Source: Trichostrongylus colubriformis
Taxonomy: Eukaryota > Nematoda > Chromadorea > Rhabditida > Trichostrongylidae
DNA length: 64,000 nucleotides
Reading direction: 5' to 3'
Assembly (NCBI GenBank): GCA_963978905.1
Contig: OZ022260.1
Location: 34,737,326 to 34,801,325, forward strand
The position numbers were made by a program, and so were the translations under genes. The notes beneath the pieces are model-generated. The model worked only from the letters and a program-made list of their open reading frames with translations, was not told the origin of the DNA and made no database searches. Each line of letters starts with the position of its first letter. The first letter of the stretch is position 1. This document shows, one piece after another, positions 1 to 13,497 of this stretch.

Positions 1-2589
1 CATTACATTGAGTGCGCATCAGGACACTCGATTGAGTCATTGCGCGCGACAAGCGCATGCTGGTCTCATCATGAAATCGGCGTGCAAGGGGTCGTGAACC
101 AGCCGCCTCCTTTAATTTAGCTCGAGGCAGGAGCCTCCTCTAATTTTGTGACTACAGCACAGAGCTCTACAAATACTTTTGGAGTGTCGAAACTCCGACT
201 CTGTGGAAAGTTTGGAGAATTTCTGCAAATGATGCTTTCACAAATACGCAGATCATTGGGCAGAAAACTGTGGCTACGTCGGTATGGTAACGTACGAAAA
301 TTAAAAGATCATAAAAATTAGAAAGACACGGAGTTTCGCGACTTCGTGCCGGGACCACGAGGAGCTTAGTAGATGGATGGACGCCAACAAGAGCGACAAA
401 CACGACCATGGCAGAGGATGCTTAGAATTGGCAATGTTTGGCAAGGACAGTGGATGTCGTGGAAGCGATGGAATGTCACCATACAGAAGGGGAAGAAGAC
501 TTTTTGCCGACAGAAATGAAGGATGAATGGAGACGAATTCAATGAACATCTAATTTCCAAGAATAGAGGAAGTGAGCGATCCAGTTGACCAATATTTTCA
601 TGCAAAAATTGCAAAATAAAACATCGACAACGCCCTGATCACTTCCTAAAAGCGATGGATCGTTCAATCATCAGACGGATGCAGTGGTTATACAAAAAAC
701 CTTTGATATGGACGATATGAAGGTTTCCAAAAAACGCGGACATCACACAAAAGATGGGACACACACAGAGAAAGAGGATTGAAAATCACTACATCAAGGC
801 TGAGAACGTGACTAATGCACACGATGCGCAATGAAGACCTTCCGTCTGGAAGTCACGGGGTGGTAACATCTTAACAAGTAGTGACAGCACTAATGGAGTA
901 ATCTACAAAAGATATTCCCGAATAAATCCTTCCAAGAAGTCAAACAATCCAGTTCCAATCAAGATCGCAGATATATTGGAAGAATATCGGATGTATACAG
1001 TGTTTCCAGACTTCGATAAAGTGAAATATGACAAAAATTGTAAGAGCCGGAAAAGAAAACAGTGTGTGTCCTTACTATCGCGAACAGGGAACAAAGAAAA
1101 AGAATCGGACAGTCATATCAAATGACAAGAGGTTCATTCAACGTTCATTAATGATGCAGTGATGGCGGGGAGTGTCTTTCACAATTCTTAGCACATCTCA
1201 AGGTGTGACCAAAACGCCCTCAGCGTCCTCCCACCCAGACTCAAGCAGGGATCGGGGAATACTCAACGGGAGGATCGGGTTTTAGGTTGGAGAAAGAGAG
1301 GGGTCGCATTGAGAGCATGTCAAAGAATATTCGACGACCACCAGACATCAAAGGATGATTGATTTCTGAAAATGATGTGATCTCTAAAAAGGATCGTAAA
1401 TCGATAGCCACGCTTTGTATAGGCAGCAATATGATTATTGACCGATTAACCACCATTTTGAGGGGGACCATTTCAGCATACCAGCACACGAGTGATGGGG
1501 GGAAAGGGAGGGGGAGGGGGAAGTGGGTGGAGTGGGTGTCATATTTGACATTAGTATAGAGAATGACAGATAAATAAAGTTGTTACAAGTATGCTGAGTT
1601 ATGTGCAAAAGAAAAAACTCAATCCAGCTCGAGCAACTTCAAAAATCAGAAACATCAAAATAAATAGTCACTTCATGACTTCAACAATATTACCAGATAG
1701 ACGAGGTGTGATACGTTGTTATCGGGGGTTGGTGCATATTATTGCGGTTTTCCCTTCCCAAAGAAAAGGATTTCCCCTATCACCTACTAGGAGATTTGCA
1801 AAGCAGCATTGCCATTAGTATCTAAACAGACTTAGTAATAAAGGACAACCAGGAAAAGCCATGCTAATAGATGACCCAAAACGTTCAAAGTGGGCGATGT
1901 AAAATCTCGTGAAAAAAAAGAAGAAACGGATTGGAGTCCATAAGTGGCCTATGAGAAGTATTTGATTTCTGTAGAATCGGTCTTCCTAAACAGATGGAAA
2001 GTGTAGTTAGCAATAATCGGATCAAAATCAAAGACGTCTGAACAATCCCTCTGTAAAACATTCTATCGATTTCTTTGAAGAAACATTCGCAATGACTACG
2101 CACTTATAAATATTCGGAAAAAATATTTGCACTTCTTCTTTAGCTAAAAGTCGCAGAAGTAATCTTTGTTCACCAATCATATTCTACGATACTGCTAAAT
2201 ATATACAATATAGCAGAAGCTGTATGTGCCATGCATTCGCAGCACATGCTGTTTCTCGCCCATGAAATGACTCATGTTCTAAATTTTTCATTGGGCTGCC
2301 CTAGTTCGTCATAAATTGAGAAAATGAGGACAATGTTTGCTCTTAACCTTGCACTAGCGCACTGATGATGGGGCCAGCGTAAAACCGTGCCATGTACCGT
2401 GCTTAGCTTTTTCTTTCAACGAAAACTTTCCCTATGAACTGCTTTCCTTCAGGTCAAGGATTACGTTGTAAAAATAGGGAATTTTACGGAATCTGTGCTA
2501 ATTTTCGGCCTTGTACGCCCCTGTGTGCATGATTTACATCTAATTCATTTCCTGTGCGATCCTTGTCAAGAACGCACGATCCTTTTACA
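1..2589. other. Intergenic, no gene seen
   Basis: No open frame here is long enough or protein-like enough to support a gene, and I recognise no transposase or reverse transcriptase. There is a G-rich stretch at about 1495-1545 (runs of GGGGGG and GGAGGGGG). A segment at about 1575-1620 (TACAAGTATGCTGAGTTATG) resembles the flank of the tRNA-like pair at 30736-30915 read in reverse, so it is probably a relic of that family. Confidence 0.5.
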
Positions 2590-2591
2590 TA

Positions 2592-3101
2592 CAGTAGCAC
2601 TCAAAAGTCTTTGGCCAAACACTTTTTTGTCATAACTTTTTTTCTACTTGACCAAATTTGACAAAATTTTTATGTGGTGCCTAAACCTATTGTCAACAGT
2701 TCTTCTGCTTGAGTACCGCTTGACTCTTCTCATGGTTTTTTACAAGAATTTAGTACAAAACCACCGCGAAAAAAAAAAGGCTCAGTCAAAAAAAACGACT
2801 TTCTTTACAAAAACAAAACGAGCAAGCCTCATTGTCAGAGAATATCAATATTTTGTAGAAAGACCACGACTTTTGATGACAGCGGCACAGCGGGACGGCA
2901 TAGGGATGGCACCCCAAAAATAAAAAATTGCGTTTAACCACGTAACTTATACCGTTGAGCGCCAAAACAGTATATTTAGTATGCAGTGTCTCCAAGTACA
3001 ACATACTAAAATTTCTCTTAGATCGGTCCAGTCGCAAAAAAAGTTACAAGTGAGAAACCCAAGTAAAAAACCATTTGGCCGAAGACTTTTGAGCGCTACC
3101 G
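2592..3101 (+). mobile_element. Tc1-like MITE, copy 1
   Basis: A 510-bp element has terminal inverted repeats of about 25 bp: the left end reads CAGTAGCACTCAAAAGTC and the right end is its near-perfect complement ending GAGCGCTACCG. Both ends abut a TA dinucleotide, the target duplication used by Tc1/mariner transposases. Two further copies lie at 11737 (opposite orientation) and 19543 (same orientation). The interior is A/T-rich, is shared among copies and encodes no recognisable transposase, so the element is non-autonomous. The open frame crossing it is not conserved as a protein. Confidence 0.85.
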
Positions 3102-3680
3102 TACATATGTAGGTTGAGTCCGTCCGTCTATGAAAGTCAGTGAATCAAGAACTATTGATTAATTCACTAGCAAGTCAGTCAATAATCAGCGAATTGTTCT
3201 TTGATTTCCACTTGCCAGACGTAGGACGTGCAGACTACGACAAGACACTTGAGGTGGTCAAAGAAATTCGGCAAAAATAAATTCCAATCTCAAATTACAA
3301 GAAGGAGTTATAGAGGAAGGCATCTGCTTGTTAACAAACTCGTGGTGGCTAAGACAAAGCCTGTCGGCAAATGCTCGCGATCTTTCATCACAGTATGTTG
3401 CCTAGGGGATGTAATACAATACGTGAGCCGTCAATTGTTCAGCGCTATGAAAGAAGTGTAAAGGTCGCTGAGTAAAGCGAAAAGGAGCAAAAGATCAAAA
3501 GACTGAAAAACCAGGATAAACGCCATCATGAGTTCAACATTGCGAGACATGAACATGCAAGGAAGATGAAAAGCACTGCCATATACGGATCTGTTTAGAG
3601 CTTTTGCCAAAAGGAAATCGTCCACGGAGATTCCATGATTCTAATTTTTTTTGAAATCCTCTTACCAGATACGGTCAGTA

Positions 3681-3824
3681 CAGTCCATTTCGCAGCGCTT
3701 GATTGGGCGTGGCCTACGGACTCGGTTGAGAGTGTATCAAACTCTCTCACCCCGCCACACACTCACTCTCGCCACGCACACAAGTCCCCAGGCCACGCCC
3801 AATCAAGCACTGCGAAATGAACTG
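3681..3824. mobile_element. Foldback MITE, CATTTCG family, copy A
   Basis: This 144-bp palindromic element starts CAGTCCATTTCGCAGCGC and ends with its complement, and is flanked by TA on both sides. Inner arms share TTGATTGGGCGTGGCC, and the centre carries repeated CTCTCAC/ACTCTCGCC motifs. Three relatives lie at 6396, 50877 and 51427. It has no coding capacity. The TA flanks suggest mobilisation by a Tc1/mariner-type enzyme. Confidence 0.8.
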
Positions 3825-4382
3825 TACATGAGGAAGGCGAAAAGAACCAAGAAAATTCCTTTGTTTTAAAGCAGAAATCTCATATCTGGAAGAGCAGCAA
3901 CTCGTTGAATATCTGCCAAGCAACATTTGAACAGCTGTCGGCGGCAACAGAACAGTTCAAATTTTGGAGTCAAACGTTGATTTGCTTCGCACCCTGCGTC
4001 CCTGACCACATGGCCCCAGCCTCTACGCGCCTGGAGCCCTCGCGGCCCCGTCTCCTCGTATGTACCACCTCGCCGGATGTCACTTCGAGACGCTATATCT
4101 CAGCCGGATTCTTGTTTTTTTTGTATGAAACTTTGCATACGGCTCTTAGACAGAAACAACATGAATTTATGGGTAACTGAATAACTCGAACTTCCATGGA
4201 CGCTTCCTTCAAAGTTCTACCAAACGCTATTCCTACAGAGCTTCACTTGACAACAAGAAAAATCTATTTGCCAGCGAAAATCAGGGATCGTGAAAAATTT
4301 GAGTTCATTTACAAAAGAAATCAAAAACCAGTTCCTTATTAAGTGTTTACATATTCAATTCACAAACTAACTATGGGCACAC

Positions 4383-4434
4383 TGCAGGAGGAACCGATGC
4401 GGCGCATCGCGATCTCGCATTGGTTCCTTCTGCA
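4383..4434. other. 19-bp stem hairpin
   Basis: The arms TGCAGGAGGAACCGATGCG and CGCATTGGTTCCTTCTGCA pair over 19 positions with two G:T-type differences, leaving a 14-nt loop. It could be the remains of a foldback transposon or a small-RNA precursor; the sequence alone does not decide. Confidence 0.5.
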
Positions 4435-6140
4435 CCACACCCTTCACAGTAGTTCCCTTTTCGTCGATTGACCATTTTCGAAACACTTTTGCTCACTGCT
4501 ACCTATTTCTCTCGGATAAAAAACCGATTTCCTCGAAAAAAAATGTTGTCGCCTTTACCGGGTATTAATACAGTTAGCGCCCTAACCTGAAAAGTGTGAC
4601 AAATTCCGCGAAAACGAAATATCATCGCTATCTCACATGATTTTGGAAGAAATTTCCCTCAAGCTTTCCAGAATGTGAAAAAAATGGCCTGGCACCGGTT
4701 TGAAGAAATGCAAAGACATGCAGCTAGCAGATTTCATGCAAGAATTATGAAATGCCGCTGACCTGAGATTTAGGCACGCGGCGGACACCTGGAGCTCAAC
4801 GGAATGCAGAAATCACGGAACAGAGGGGATGAAGGGCATACAATTTTTCAAACAGAATGCTTCTTTTTTAAAGCTTCGACGAAACTTGTTTACTGCAAGA
4901 AGATGTCACAGCAAGTTTGAATCCCCAGGGAACAAGGTCGAAACTGGGAACCCCGAAACTTCTTTGGTTAAGATTTATGTGGGTTATGTCTCGGGGGAAA
5001 GGTTATAGAAAAAAACAGATGAAAATAAAAATTACGCATAATTCATGTTAAATAGATCAAGACAAAAGAAAATTTCAATTGCAAGAAAGACTGCAGATTA
5101 GTTACCTTACAGGTTTGTATATTTCCGCATATTTCTAAATAGAATATCATAGTACTACGAATACGCCATGCATTCGACTAACTTCCCAAATTCTACAGAC
5201 ATTGTAAAGGACGTAAAGATTAGTTAGCTTACATGAGAAACTTTCATACTGATATCTTTCTTTTACCTTTGAAAACGAATCATTACAGTACAACGGATCT
5301 CAGAGTGCAAAAATCGTTGCTTGTCTATTTGACTGACCTGGATTGAAACCCATGATCGTATTAGTGCAACGTGACACATTTGACTAACACCTGGAACTTG
5401 GTGAAAAAGTGTTTTTGTTTACCCAAAGTCGGAAAAAATGAACAGGATTTGTGAAAACAACAAAACGTTTGCCACAAAGCTATGGTCAAAACCAGGACGC
5501 CAGTCCGTTGAGAACAGGCGCTGCTTCCGGATTCACACAGCTGGCGAGTTCAGTGACACCTCTACAAGTGAACCTCCCTCATTCAAAATGGACTCAGCAA
5601 CAAAGCCACGCAGTCGTTCACTGATAATCCGATAAACCACTCAAATAAACATCAACACTGGTCTTTGACTCCGTGCAAAGAGACATTCACATGACGCATT
5701 CCCCGGAAATTTCACACTAACAACTGTGTCCGTCCGTGCTTCATGCTCCCATTGCAATAGCGCTTTCAAAATCGATTTTCCCTGCAAAAAAAGTATTCTC
5801 GCTAGGCAGGTTAATGTATGACGGTTGCTGTAAATAAAAGGGCTTCTACGCGTTGATCAGGGAATCGAGGGCGATTGCCATTCGAGAAAAAGGTGACGAA
5901 TGACTCATTTATGACATTCTATGAAGAATGTGCTGACTGACGTCATTCTCATCATACTTTTACTGTGGTGTATGGGAGAGATGCAGGAGAAATGAGAGAA
6001 GTGAGAACAGTGGGGTTTGTAGAAGCGCGAATATTTTGAAGGACAAAAATTTCGGAGCTTTTCAGAAATTTTGATTGCTGATACAAAATTTTGAAAGACA
6101 GAAAGATGAAGGCAGCTAGTCAGGGAGCAATTTCTTTTTG

Positions 6141-6240
6141 GGAATGCGCCGTGTATTCGTTCTTCGTTAAAAATCGTCGCGGCCCAGCCTACGTGACGCA
6201 TTTCTGGCCAATTAACTGAATAGAGAGGAAGGGAGAGCGG
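6141..6240 (-). mobile_element. tRNA-derived SINE, 3' fragment
   Basis: The plus-strand start GGAATGCGCCGTGTATTCG is the complement of the SINE 3' terminus seen in fuller copies at 13866 and 22441. The tRNA-like 5' part is not recognisable here, so this is a truncated or decayed copy. Confidence 0.4.
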
Positions 6241-6395
6241 GCACAAAAATTCAACTTGGTGTTTTATCAGTTTCGTTTATTATTATAGCGCATTGTTTGT
6301 TTATCATTAGTGGTAAATTAGCAATGAATGAAAAACAAATTTCTATTGTTTTGTGCAAAGTATCCATTTACTTATGTGCGCAATTCATATGTATA

Positions 6396-6589
6396 CTCCA
6401 TTTCGGAGCGCCTGATAGGGCATGGCCTACGGACATGGGTAAGTGGCGAGAGTAAGAGTGCTGGACATGGGTAAGTGGCGAGAGTAAGAGTGCATGGCAA
6501 GAGTGAGAGTGCGTGACGGAGTGAGAGGGTTCGATACACTCTCACCCAATTCCGTAGGCCACGCCCTATCAGGCCCTCCGAATGGAGTG
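6396..6589. mobile_element. Foldback MITE, CATTTCG family, copy B
   Basis: The left end CTCCATTTCGGAGCGCCTGA is mirrored on the right by CAGGCCCTCCGAATGGAG. Like the other copies it carries GGGCATGGCCTACGGA inner arms and CTCTCAC motifs. The left inner arm contains a direct tandem duplication of about 32 bp around GGACATGGGTAAGTGGCGAG, which makes this copy about 50 bp longer than copy A. Confidence 0.75.
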
Positions 6590-6659
6590 TAACTTGTGCA
6601 TTTGTGTGTGTATTTATGAAATTATATCCGATATGTGAAATACCACCCTCAAAAGATGA

Positions 6660-6920
6660 AAAGCTTGGCGAGGTACTCTAGGATCTGATCCCACACCTGA
6701 TGTGATACTAGCGCCACTTGCCACGGCTCCACAACTGTGATTTATCACAATCCCTTCTACCTGGCTCCACAGAAAATCAGAGGAAATAAACAGCCCGGAT
6801 AATGGTATACCCGATACCCATCATTGAAGAGCTTAATGTCTGATAGCCCAAGTGCAAAAAGGAAAGCAGTTGATTTGGGATGCGCCATGAGCCCGACACC
6901 CACGTGAGATCGCAAGTACA
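6660..6920 (-). mobile_element. tRNA-like SINE remnants
   Basis: On the minus strand at about 6672-6740 a block has an A-box-like GTGGCAAGTGGCGCTAG followed by a B-box-like GGGATCAGATCCTAG, the spacing of an RNA polymerase III promoter. A second fragment at 6878 begins GATGCGCCATGAG, the complement of the SINE 3' end. These are two decayed pieces and not a functional tRNA. Confidence 0.4.
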
Positions 6921-9900
6921 TTTGCATAAGTGAAATATGGAAATCGGCAACTTTCTGAGCAACTGCTCAGTAATACTAACTGTTCTGAACATTGAAGAAA
7001 AAGCCTTCAAACTGAAGAAAAATTCAAGCGCGAAACCAAAAGTGACTTTGGCACTCCAAATAGCATATAAAGAGGTGAGCGTCCGAAATCGCGTTTCTAA
7101 GGCAATGGCGGGAGCTGCTTAGAAAAACGTTGCTCGCAGAAATACGGGAAATCAATACCAATATTAAGAAATCTTGAAAGTAGGCATGGCATTGCACACA
7201 ACAGACTGTGATGCTGAGATGTGCTGAGTTTTTCGATCCGCTGATAGGCGGAGATAACAGCAGATGCGGAACGATCGCTGATCATAGGGCATGGAGCTCC
7301 CGCCATCGCTTATATTATTATGGAGTCAACTGCTAAAACGACAGCGAGGACAACGATGGACCATTCGGGTATACCCGATACCCATCCGTCCGTCACACAG
7401 CTGTCGCTCGTCGCCCGCCACTGGAGAGTTTAATGGAAAGCCGAGGAAGATCCTGCTAAGATATGAGCGATTTAAACTAGTTGGCCGAGCGAAAAGGGCG
7501 ATAAAACTTCAGCAATTTCTCAATTCATCAAATCTTGTAGAAAGTACAATGGCCAAGTGCCAGGTGAGATGGAATGAAGGAAAAAAAACAAAAATAATCT
7601 TCTTTTCTCTCGAATCAGTTATGTTCCTGATTTTGGATGCTACAATGTAACTTGATTACTGGTTGACTTCCGTTAGTTGTTCTATGTATGGTTAAACGAG
7701 CAATTCAACATTTCCACGATTATTCATAGGAAGCGAATGTATGGCGCATTCTTTAGAAGCACTCAATGGAACAATTTATCACGCATTTTACTCATTCCCT
7801 GATTTATTTATATTCCAGCGTAACTCTTAGGTGGCAAGTGCACTGAAATGGTATTGATTGGCCGTACTTCACTAAAGGAAATAGGAGGACTACATGCGTT
7901 GTATCGCACTCTCAAATCTGGTCGTGGATTTCATTGAGTTTACATGAAGGGCTTTCGAAGAGAATTGTACAGAAGTAATATCCATCCAAATGTTCCTACG
8001 ATGAGGAATCTTAATTAAATGCACGGCTCACTCCAGAAGCGTCGTGCCCACTTCCTTCTTTCTCGCTCAGTGAAATACTGCCACTTTTCTCAGCATTCAA
8101 AATATTTTCTCTCACCGATGAAAAATTCAAAGCAAAATCAATGTTTGGAATGCTAGCAATGGAATCCGTATTGTTATAATTCTATCAGTCAGCGACCTTT
8201 CAAGAAAAAAACACATCGCTCTTTGCTCCAATCGAATTTCTATCGCCCACTCATTAATCACTCATGGTATCAATGGGGAAATTATGCAGCAAGTTTCGGT
8301 GATTGGCGATGATCGGGGTCGAGAGGGAATCTGATTAGGAAATCTCCGCGGATTGGCAGAGATCAACAGATTCTAACGAAAAAAAAAACGAAAATTAAGA
8401 GACATCATGGTACTATAAGGCAATACAACTCCGCAAACAACTAGCTGAGGTTATGCAGGACGCTGACCACCCATATGACATCTGGTTTTCACGTCATCTG
8501 CTACAAATGGGTGCAACAGCCACTTTTGCACCAAATTTGTTCGAAATTTGCGTATAAGGTAATTCAGTATCCTGATCACGAATATCACATTCACCTTGGC
8601 GGGCACGCCATTCGATCCCAGAATGGCATGAAATATTCTTTTTTGTGACCATACTGGCGTTAATCGACGCCGGCGATCTAAATAAAGGTCATTTTCTTGA
8701 TCAGAGTATTGAGTTACTCCATAATGGAAGGTTCGAACAAATTACGATGGAGAGTTGTAGTGCCTGTTCGGTGTAAATGGGGCAAATTTAGGCCACAGCG
8801 AAAACAGATTTCATATTCCTGATCAGCATTCAGGAAAAAGTCATACGGACGGAGTTTCAGGCCTTTTTTTGCACTGATTGTAGCTCAGGGCCGAATAGTG
8901 CCGAAATGTTTCAAGTGTGAAATTCACGTCCAAACCTTGACTTTAGAACGAAAATACTTTGGACAGCACATGTTTGAAAAGAAAGCAAATAGGAAAGCTA
9001 GTTTATGTGTATGCTGAGAATTTCTACAGATCATTTACAATGGAAGTTATTGGGAATATCGCACTCAAATTCTTTGTAACAAATAGTTGTGGTAGACTGC
9101 TTTGGGGAAGAGTAAAAGCGTGACTAAAATCACTTCGGATAGCACATGCTTGAACCCACAAGTAATGTGGAACAAAGCACGTGAAACCACATGTGGTGCA
9201 TGCCATTGCTCGACCAAAGTAGCTGTGCTCTGATATGAATCATTCAAAAAGCAGCGACGGAAATTTCAAAGATTCAACGGTTCTCCAGTTTTCTCCAGAA
9301 CAACGCACATACACTAGTCTATTTGCAATCACCCCAACGTTTTCAGATAGTTTCGTTGATGGGGCACTTTATTTCACAGATAGCGATTTGATGAAAATAG
9401 TGAGAAAACATGGACTACGGAATTTGGGTGAAAGCTTTGAAGGTATTTTCACAGAGAGTAAGAAGAAGAAGAAGAACTATTATAAAATATACAAAAAAAT
9501 GTTTGAAGTGCAAAGGGCGATTACAGATGACCTTTTATGTCGTAAGGCGGTCGAGTTAACTCCAGTTGGGGCGAATAATCGAAAAAATTGCTTTCGAAAT
9601 CTCCACGAATGGTTGCCTAACGACGGTGAGCAAGTGTAGCCGTCAATGCTCTGCTTTCAGCCTTACATGAGAAGGTTAAATAGCCGTCACGTGTGTGCAC
9701 ATTCACAAAATGGTCGATTTCACAATCGCAGAAAACGAATGAAAAAGTGTGGAAAATTAATGGTGTGCAGCGAGTGGGAATGGAAAAAAAAGATTTGAAC
9801 TGAATGGGTAAATGGGTGGAAACGAATTGGCGGCCGACCAGCAAAAGGCCAAACACATAAAAACCAATAAAAACAAATAATTAATAAGTTTGGATATAAT

Positions 9901-10492
9901 ATTTCATTTATTTGCTATGTCCAATGACGCCTTAAGCACGACTTAGATAAATATACATATGCATGAAGAATGTTCCAATAAAAAAATAGGAAAGGAAAAA
10001 TTGATAAATAAAGAAAAAATTACAGCGACATAAGTGGTAATTTTGATTAAAACAACAGCACTTGTGCACTGACAATACCGACATTGATATAAACCAAATA
10101 GGAAAGTCCTTATAGGCTCTAGGTGCAGCACAAATATCTCCTCGGTCTAGCAGATTCTACCCTTAGCGGTAAAAAGGTCCACTAATGCAAAATCATAGTA
10201 GAGCTATCTACAACTCCAATGTCAGCCTTGAACACCTGATACGCACTGATTTTATTTTTATTTTATATGTCCTATTTCATAAAAATGGATCAAAAAGTCG
10301 TGGTTAAATAGCTAGGCAGGGGATGTAGAGGGCCGGAATTCAAAAGAGCAGGCTGAAAGCGCGTAGTGCACGAATACCCGGCAATCGAAAGCGGAAACAG
10401 GACCGGATGGACACATACGGGCTAGATCATACACCTTCATATCATATATTTCGAGCCATACCTCACTAGTATGTCGTCGATAGGCCCAGTGA
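6921..10492. other. Intergenic, no gene seen
   Basis: A motif GGTATACCCGATACCCATC at 7368 also occurs at about 6800, so an unclassified short repeat is present. A 134-codon open frame at 9235-9639 is discussed among the rejected items. I recognise nothing else. Confidence 0.4.
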
Positions 10493-10709
10493 GGTGCTAT
10501 CGCAAGGAGTGGGGGGGGGGCACACCACTATGGACATTATTTTTACCTAAGCCCACTAAAACACGGAAGGAGCCCCTTCCTTCGTTCACTAACAATAAGG
10601 CTCAGGCAAAAATATACGCCTAAGTGTGCAGATTGACCCATCGAAGATCTCTCCAAAATGCTGTGATGTGCAACTTTTCATCACATGCCCCCTTCATAGC
10701 GATAGCACC
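10493..10709 (+). mobile_element. Poly-G MITE, GGTGCTATCGC family, copy 1
   Basis: The 217-bp element begins GGTGCTATCGCAAGGAGTGG with a run of about ten G and ends in the complement, CATAGCGATAGCACC. The interior, with ATTATTTTTACCTAAGCC and GGCTCAGGCAAAAATA, is shared with copies at 13498, 28431 and 49836. It is non-coding and presumably a DNA-transposon derivative; I could not define its target duplication with confidence. Confidence 0.75.
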
Positions 10710-11736
10710 CTAATAACAAGTTGTTGAAAATAACTTGGGAAGCATGGCTTGAATTTTTGAAGAACTTATTTATCCGACAAATAGCAGATCACTTCCAGTC
10801 AAGATCACAAATTTCAATGACTAGGGCTTCCGCCTTGCGTTCATTCAAGTCACACACCTGAACTTTCATCTTTTCCTTCATTTTCTGCGAAATATTAATA
10901 AATTTAACCATAAATTTATGAAGCCAAGAAGTAATGGTATCGTTCGTTGAGAAACTGTGATCCATAAAAAGATTCTGCGACCAGCAATAGGAACGAATGA
11001 ATTCTCGACAGAAAATCCCAGAGAAACTGTGCGTTATTTCAGCGACGAAAACTAGTGATCTCCAGAGATTATATAGGGCTCACACCATCACGACATTCAC
11101 AATGCATTCACATTGCACTTCCGCTTGGACATGTGGGTTTATCGAAGAAAGAAACTTCCGGTGTGTTTGCGATAGTTCAGTAGCAATTACCGGTAATAGC
11201 CTCGATCACGAGAGCTGAGGCGAGCTTCACTAACGAGCATTTGAAATAATCGCAAGAACATATGTAGAATACCAGATACTCTTTGAAATGTAGTTGATGT
11301 TGTTCACCTAAAGTCAGAAATGTACGAAACGAGGGTTAAAATTTTCTGTGAATAGCAATCGAGGATCCTGACTAGGGCTTATGCTTATTACATGGCAAGT
11401 TTTCACATTCCTCCCCTTTTCTACCCTTTTCGACCCTTTTTCTGCACTTTTACTCCAAGTACTCTGCTAGTACTGGAGCCAGTGAAGAAACTCTTGGCTA
11501 TCGCGAGCCGAAAGAGGCACGACTAATGAGCCGTTCCTCACATTCCCAGCAATTGTTTTAAGGAATCGTTCACAGAAATTTGAGTCCCTCCGACGCCCAT
11601 AAATTTTTGCGTCGTTGCATAGCAAGAGCCGTATGCAAAGCTTCACGAGAGAAAATTAGAATTCGGCTGAGATAGAGCCTTCCCAGAGTGACGGACGACG
11701 GGGTAGAGCGTATGAGGAGGCGGCGTCATATATGTA
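10710..11736. other. Intergenic, no gene seen
   Basis: A pyrimidine-rich stretch lies at about 11410-11450 (repeats of CCCTTTTC). No coding sequence or recognisable element was found. Confidence 0.4.
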
Positions 11737-12228
11737 CAGTAGCGCTCAAAAGTCTTCTGCGAAATGGTTTTTCACTTGTAACTTTTTTGCAACTGCACTG
11801 ATTTAAGAGAAATTTTAGTATTTTGTACTTGGAGACAATGTATACTTAATATACTATTTTGGCGCTCAACGGTGTAGGTTACGTGGTTATATAAATTCTT
11901 TTGTTTTTGAGTGCCATCGCTATGCCGTCCCGCTATGCCGCTCTCATCAAAAGTCGTGGCCTTTCTACAATATATTAATGTTCTCTGAGGCTTGCTCTTT
12001 TTGTTTTTGTATAGAAAGCCGTTTTTCTTGACCAAGCCTTTTACTTTTTTTCGGTGGTCTTGTAGTAAATTCTTGTGAAAAACCATGAAAAGTGTCAAGC
12101 GGCACTCAAGTATAAGGAAATGTTGGCAATAGGTTCAGGCAGCACATATTAAAATTTTGTCAATTTTGGTCAAGTAGAAAAAAAGTTATGACAAAAAAGT
12201 TTTGACCGAAGACTTTTGAGCGTTACTG
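11737..12228 (-). mobile_element. Tc1-like MITE, copy 2
   Basis: A 492-bp copy of the element at 2592 sits in reverse orientation: CAGTAGCGCTCAAAAGTC on the left, GACTTTTGAGCGTTACTG on the right, TA on both flanks. Interior blocks such as CAAAAGTCGTGG and GGTTTTTCACTTGTAAC match the other two copies in reverse complement. No transposase is encoded. Confidence 0.85.
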
Positions 12229-13497
12229 TATCTGAGTATATACCATACTACTGCATAGTAAAGGTTATTCAGTTGGCTAAGCTTTGGGGACAGGAATAAA
12301 TGAAATGGTATTCCTTATTCAGAGGAATCAGATTTTTGATCCGCTATTTCACCCACACGAACCTGAACCTTGTACGGACTGTCGACGAGCAAATAAGAGC
12401 AGGACACCGACAACGCTATCCGGAACCGCATAAGTGACACCTTTCAAAAAGTTTCTACTGAACTATACTTGTGTAATAATTTCGAATACTCGATAGTAAA
12501 GTTAGCTATAGCTCTCATAACTGCGAGTATCCTACAAGTTGCAGTCGGAAAGGTGCAGATGCCATGCTTATAAAATAAATTCCGCAAAAATCATCTGTTA
12601 TTCGACTAGAAATTGCCAGTCATCGTTAGTTATTTACTCAGGAAGAGAACTACCTTTCCACGAATCATTACGTGATAGTCCGAGCTCAGAATCTGTAGAA
12701 ACGTCCCAAGGTGCATTGAAAGCAACAGCAGGGAAAAGGAGAAAATGAAAACTGGGAAGACATACTTTATGTATACGAAAATTCTACTTCAGAATAGATG
12801 CTTCGTGACGAAAAACCCATTGAAGAAGCGCGCCCAATGCATCTTTATCACATATCCACCCCTGCCATTCGAGCTGCCTCCCATCCGCTAGACGAATTGC
12901 TGCTAAGAGGGGGCATCGTTCACGGTACGGCTAGCTTAACCCCTCTCGTCTGCATCTAACCCCACCTGCTAGTGATGCAGAGAAAACGAAAGGGAAATGA
13001 GTGAAAAGAAAAGATTTCTGTTCCTTTTTCTCGACTTTTTGGGGGTTTCATTCCGCTGTTTTTTACTGTGACACTATCGATCATGTCGACTTTCATACTC
13101 CACAAATATTCCACAATCTTCCAGAATTAGCCCTAATGGTGTCTTTAAGCTATTCTAGGTATGATCCCACTATGAGCGTTCTTTGAGTGATATGGCGATG
13201 TATGGACTCACTAATAGTTGCGTGATAATCTAAGAAGATTCTAGAAGACTAGCAAAAGTTGACGTTGACGTTTCCGATAGGAATAACTTAGATCGTGCAC
13301 ATGAGCGGATTATACTAAGACGTTCTCAGAACCAGTTTTCACCTGATCAAAAGGATTGCACCAAAGTTTGCTGATTTGTTCGCCTTGACATGATAGCGTA
13401 GAAAATGCAGAAAATGATTTTCACGAGCAAAACATTACAATGAGATCTTTAGAGGAGCAGCTAGCAGCAATGCCAAACAATCACTAAAGGAGCAAGT
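12229..13497. other. Intergenic, no gene seen
   Basis: A weak copy of the GTCTGCATC hairpin repeat (see 48155) lies around 12944-12990. Nothing else can be assigned. Confidence 0.35.

Larger units (their letters stand above)
3104..6140. other. Intergenic with small repeats
   Basis: Apart from the foldback at 3681 and the hairpin at 4383, listed separately, I see nothing that can be named. A short match to the SINE 3' end (ACGCCATGCATTCG) lies near 5163. No coding region is supported. Confidence 0.4.

Noticed and set aside
9235..9639. 134-codon plus-strand open frame
   Set aside because: It has no recognisable domain, no splice-acceptor context and an AAG run. A frame of this length is expected by chance in 64 kb of A/T-rich DNA.
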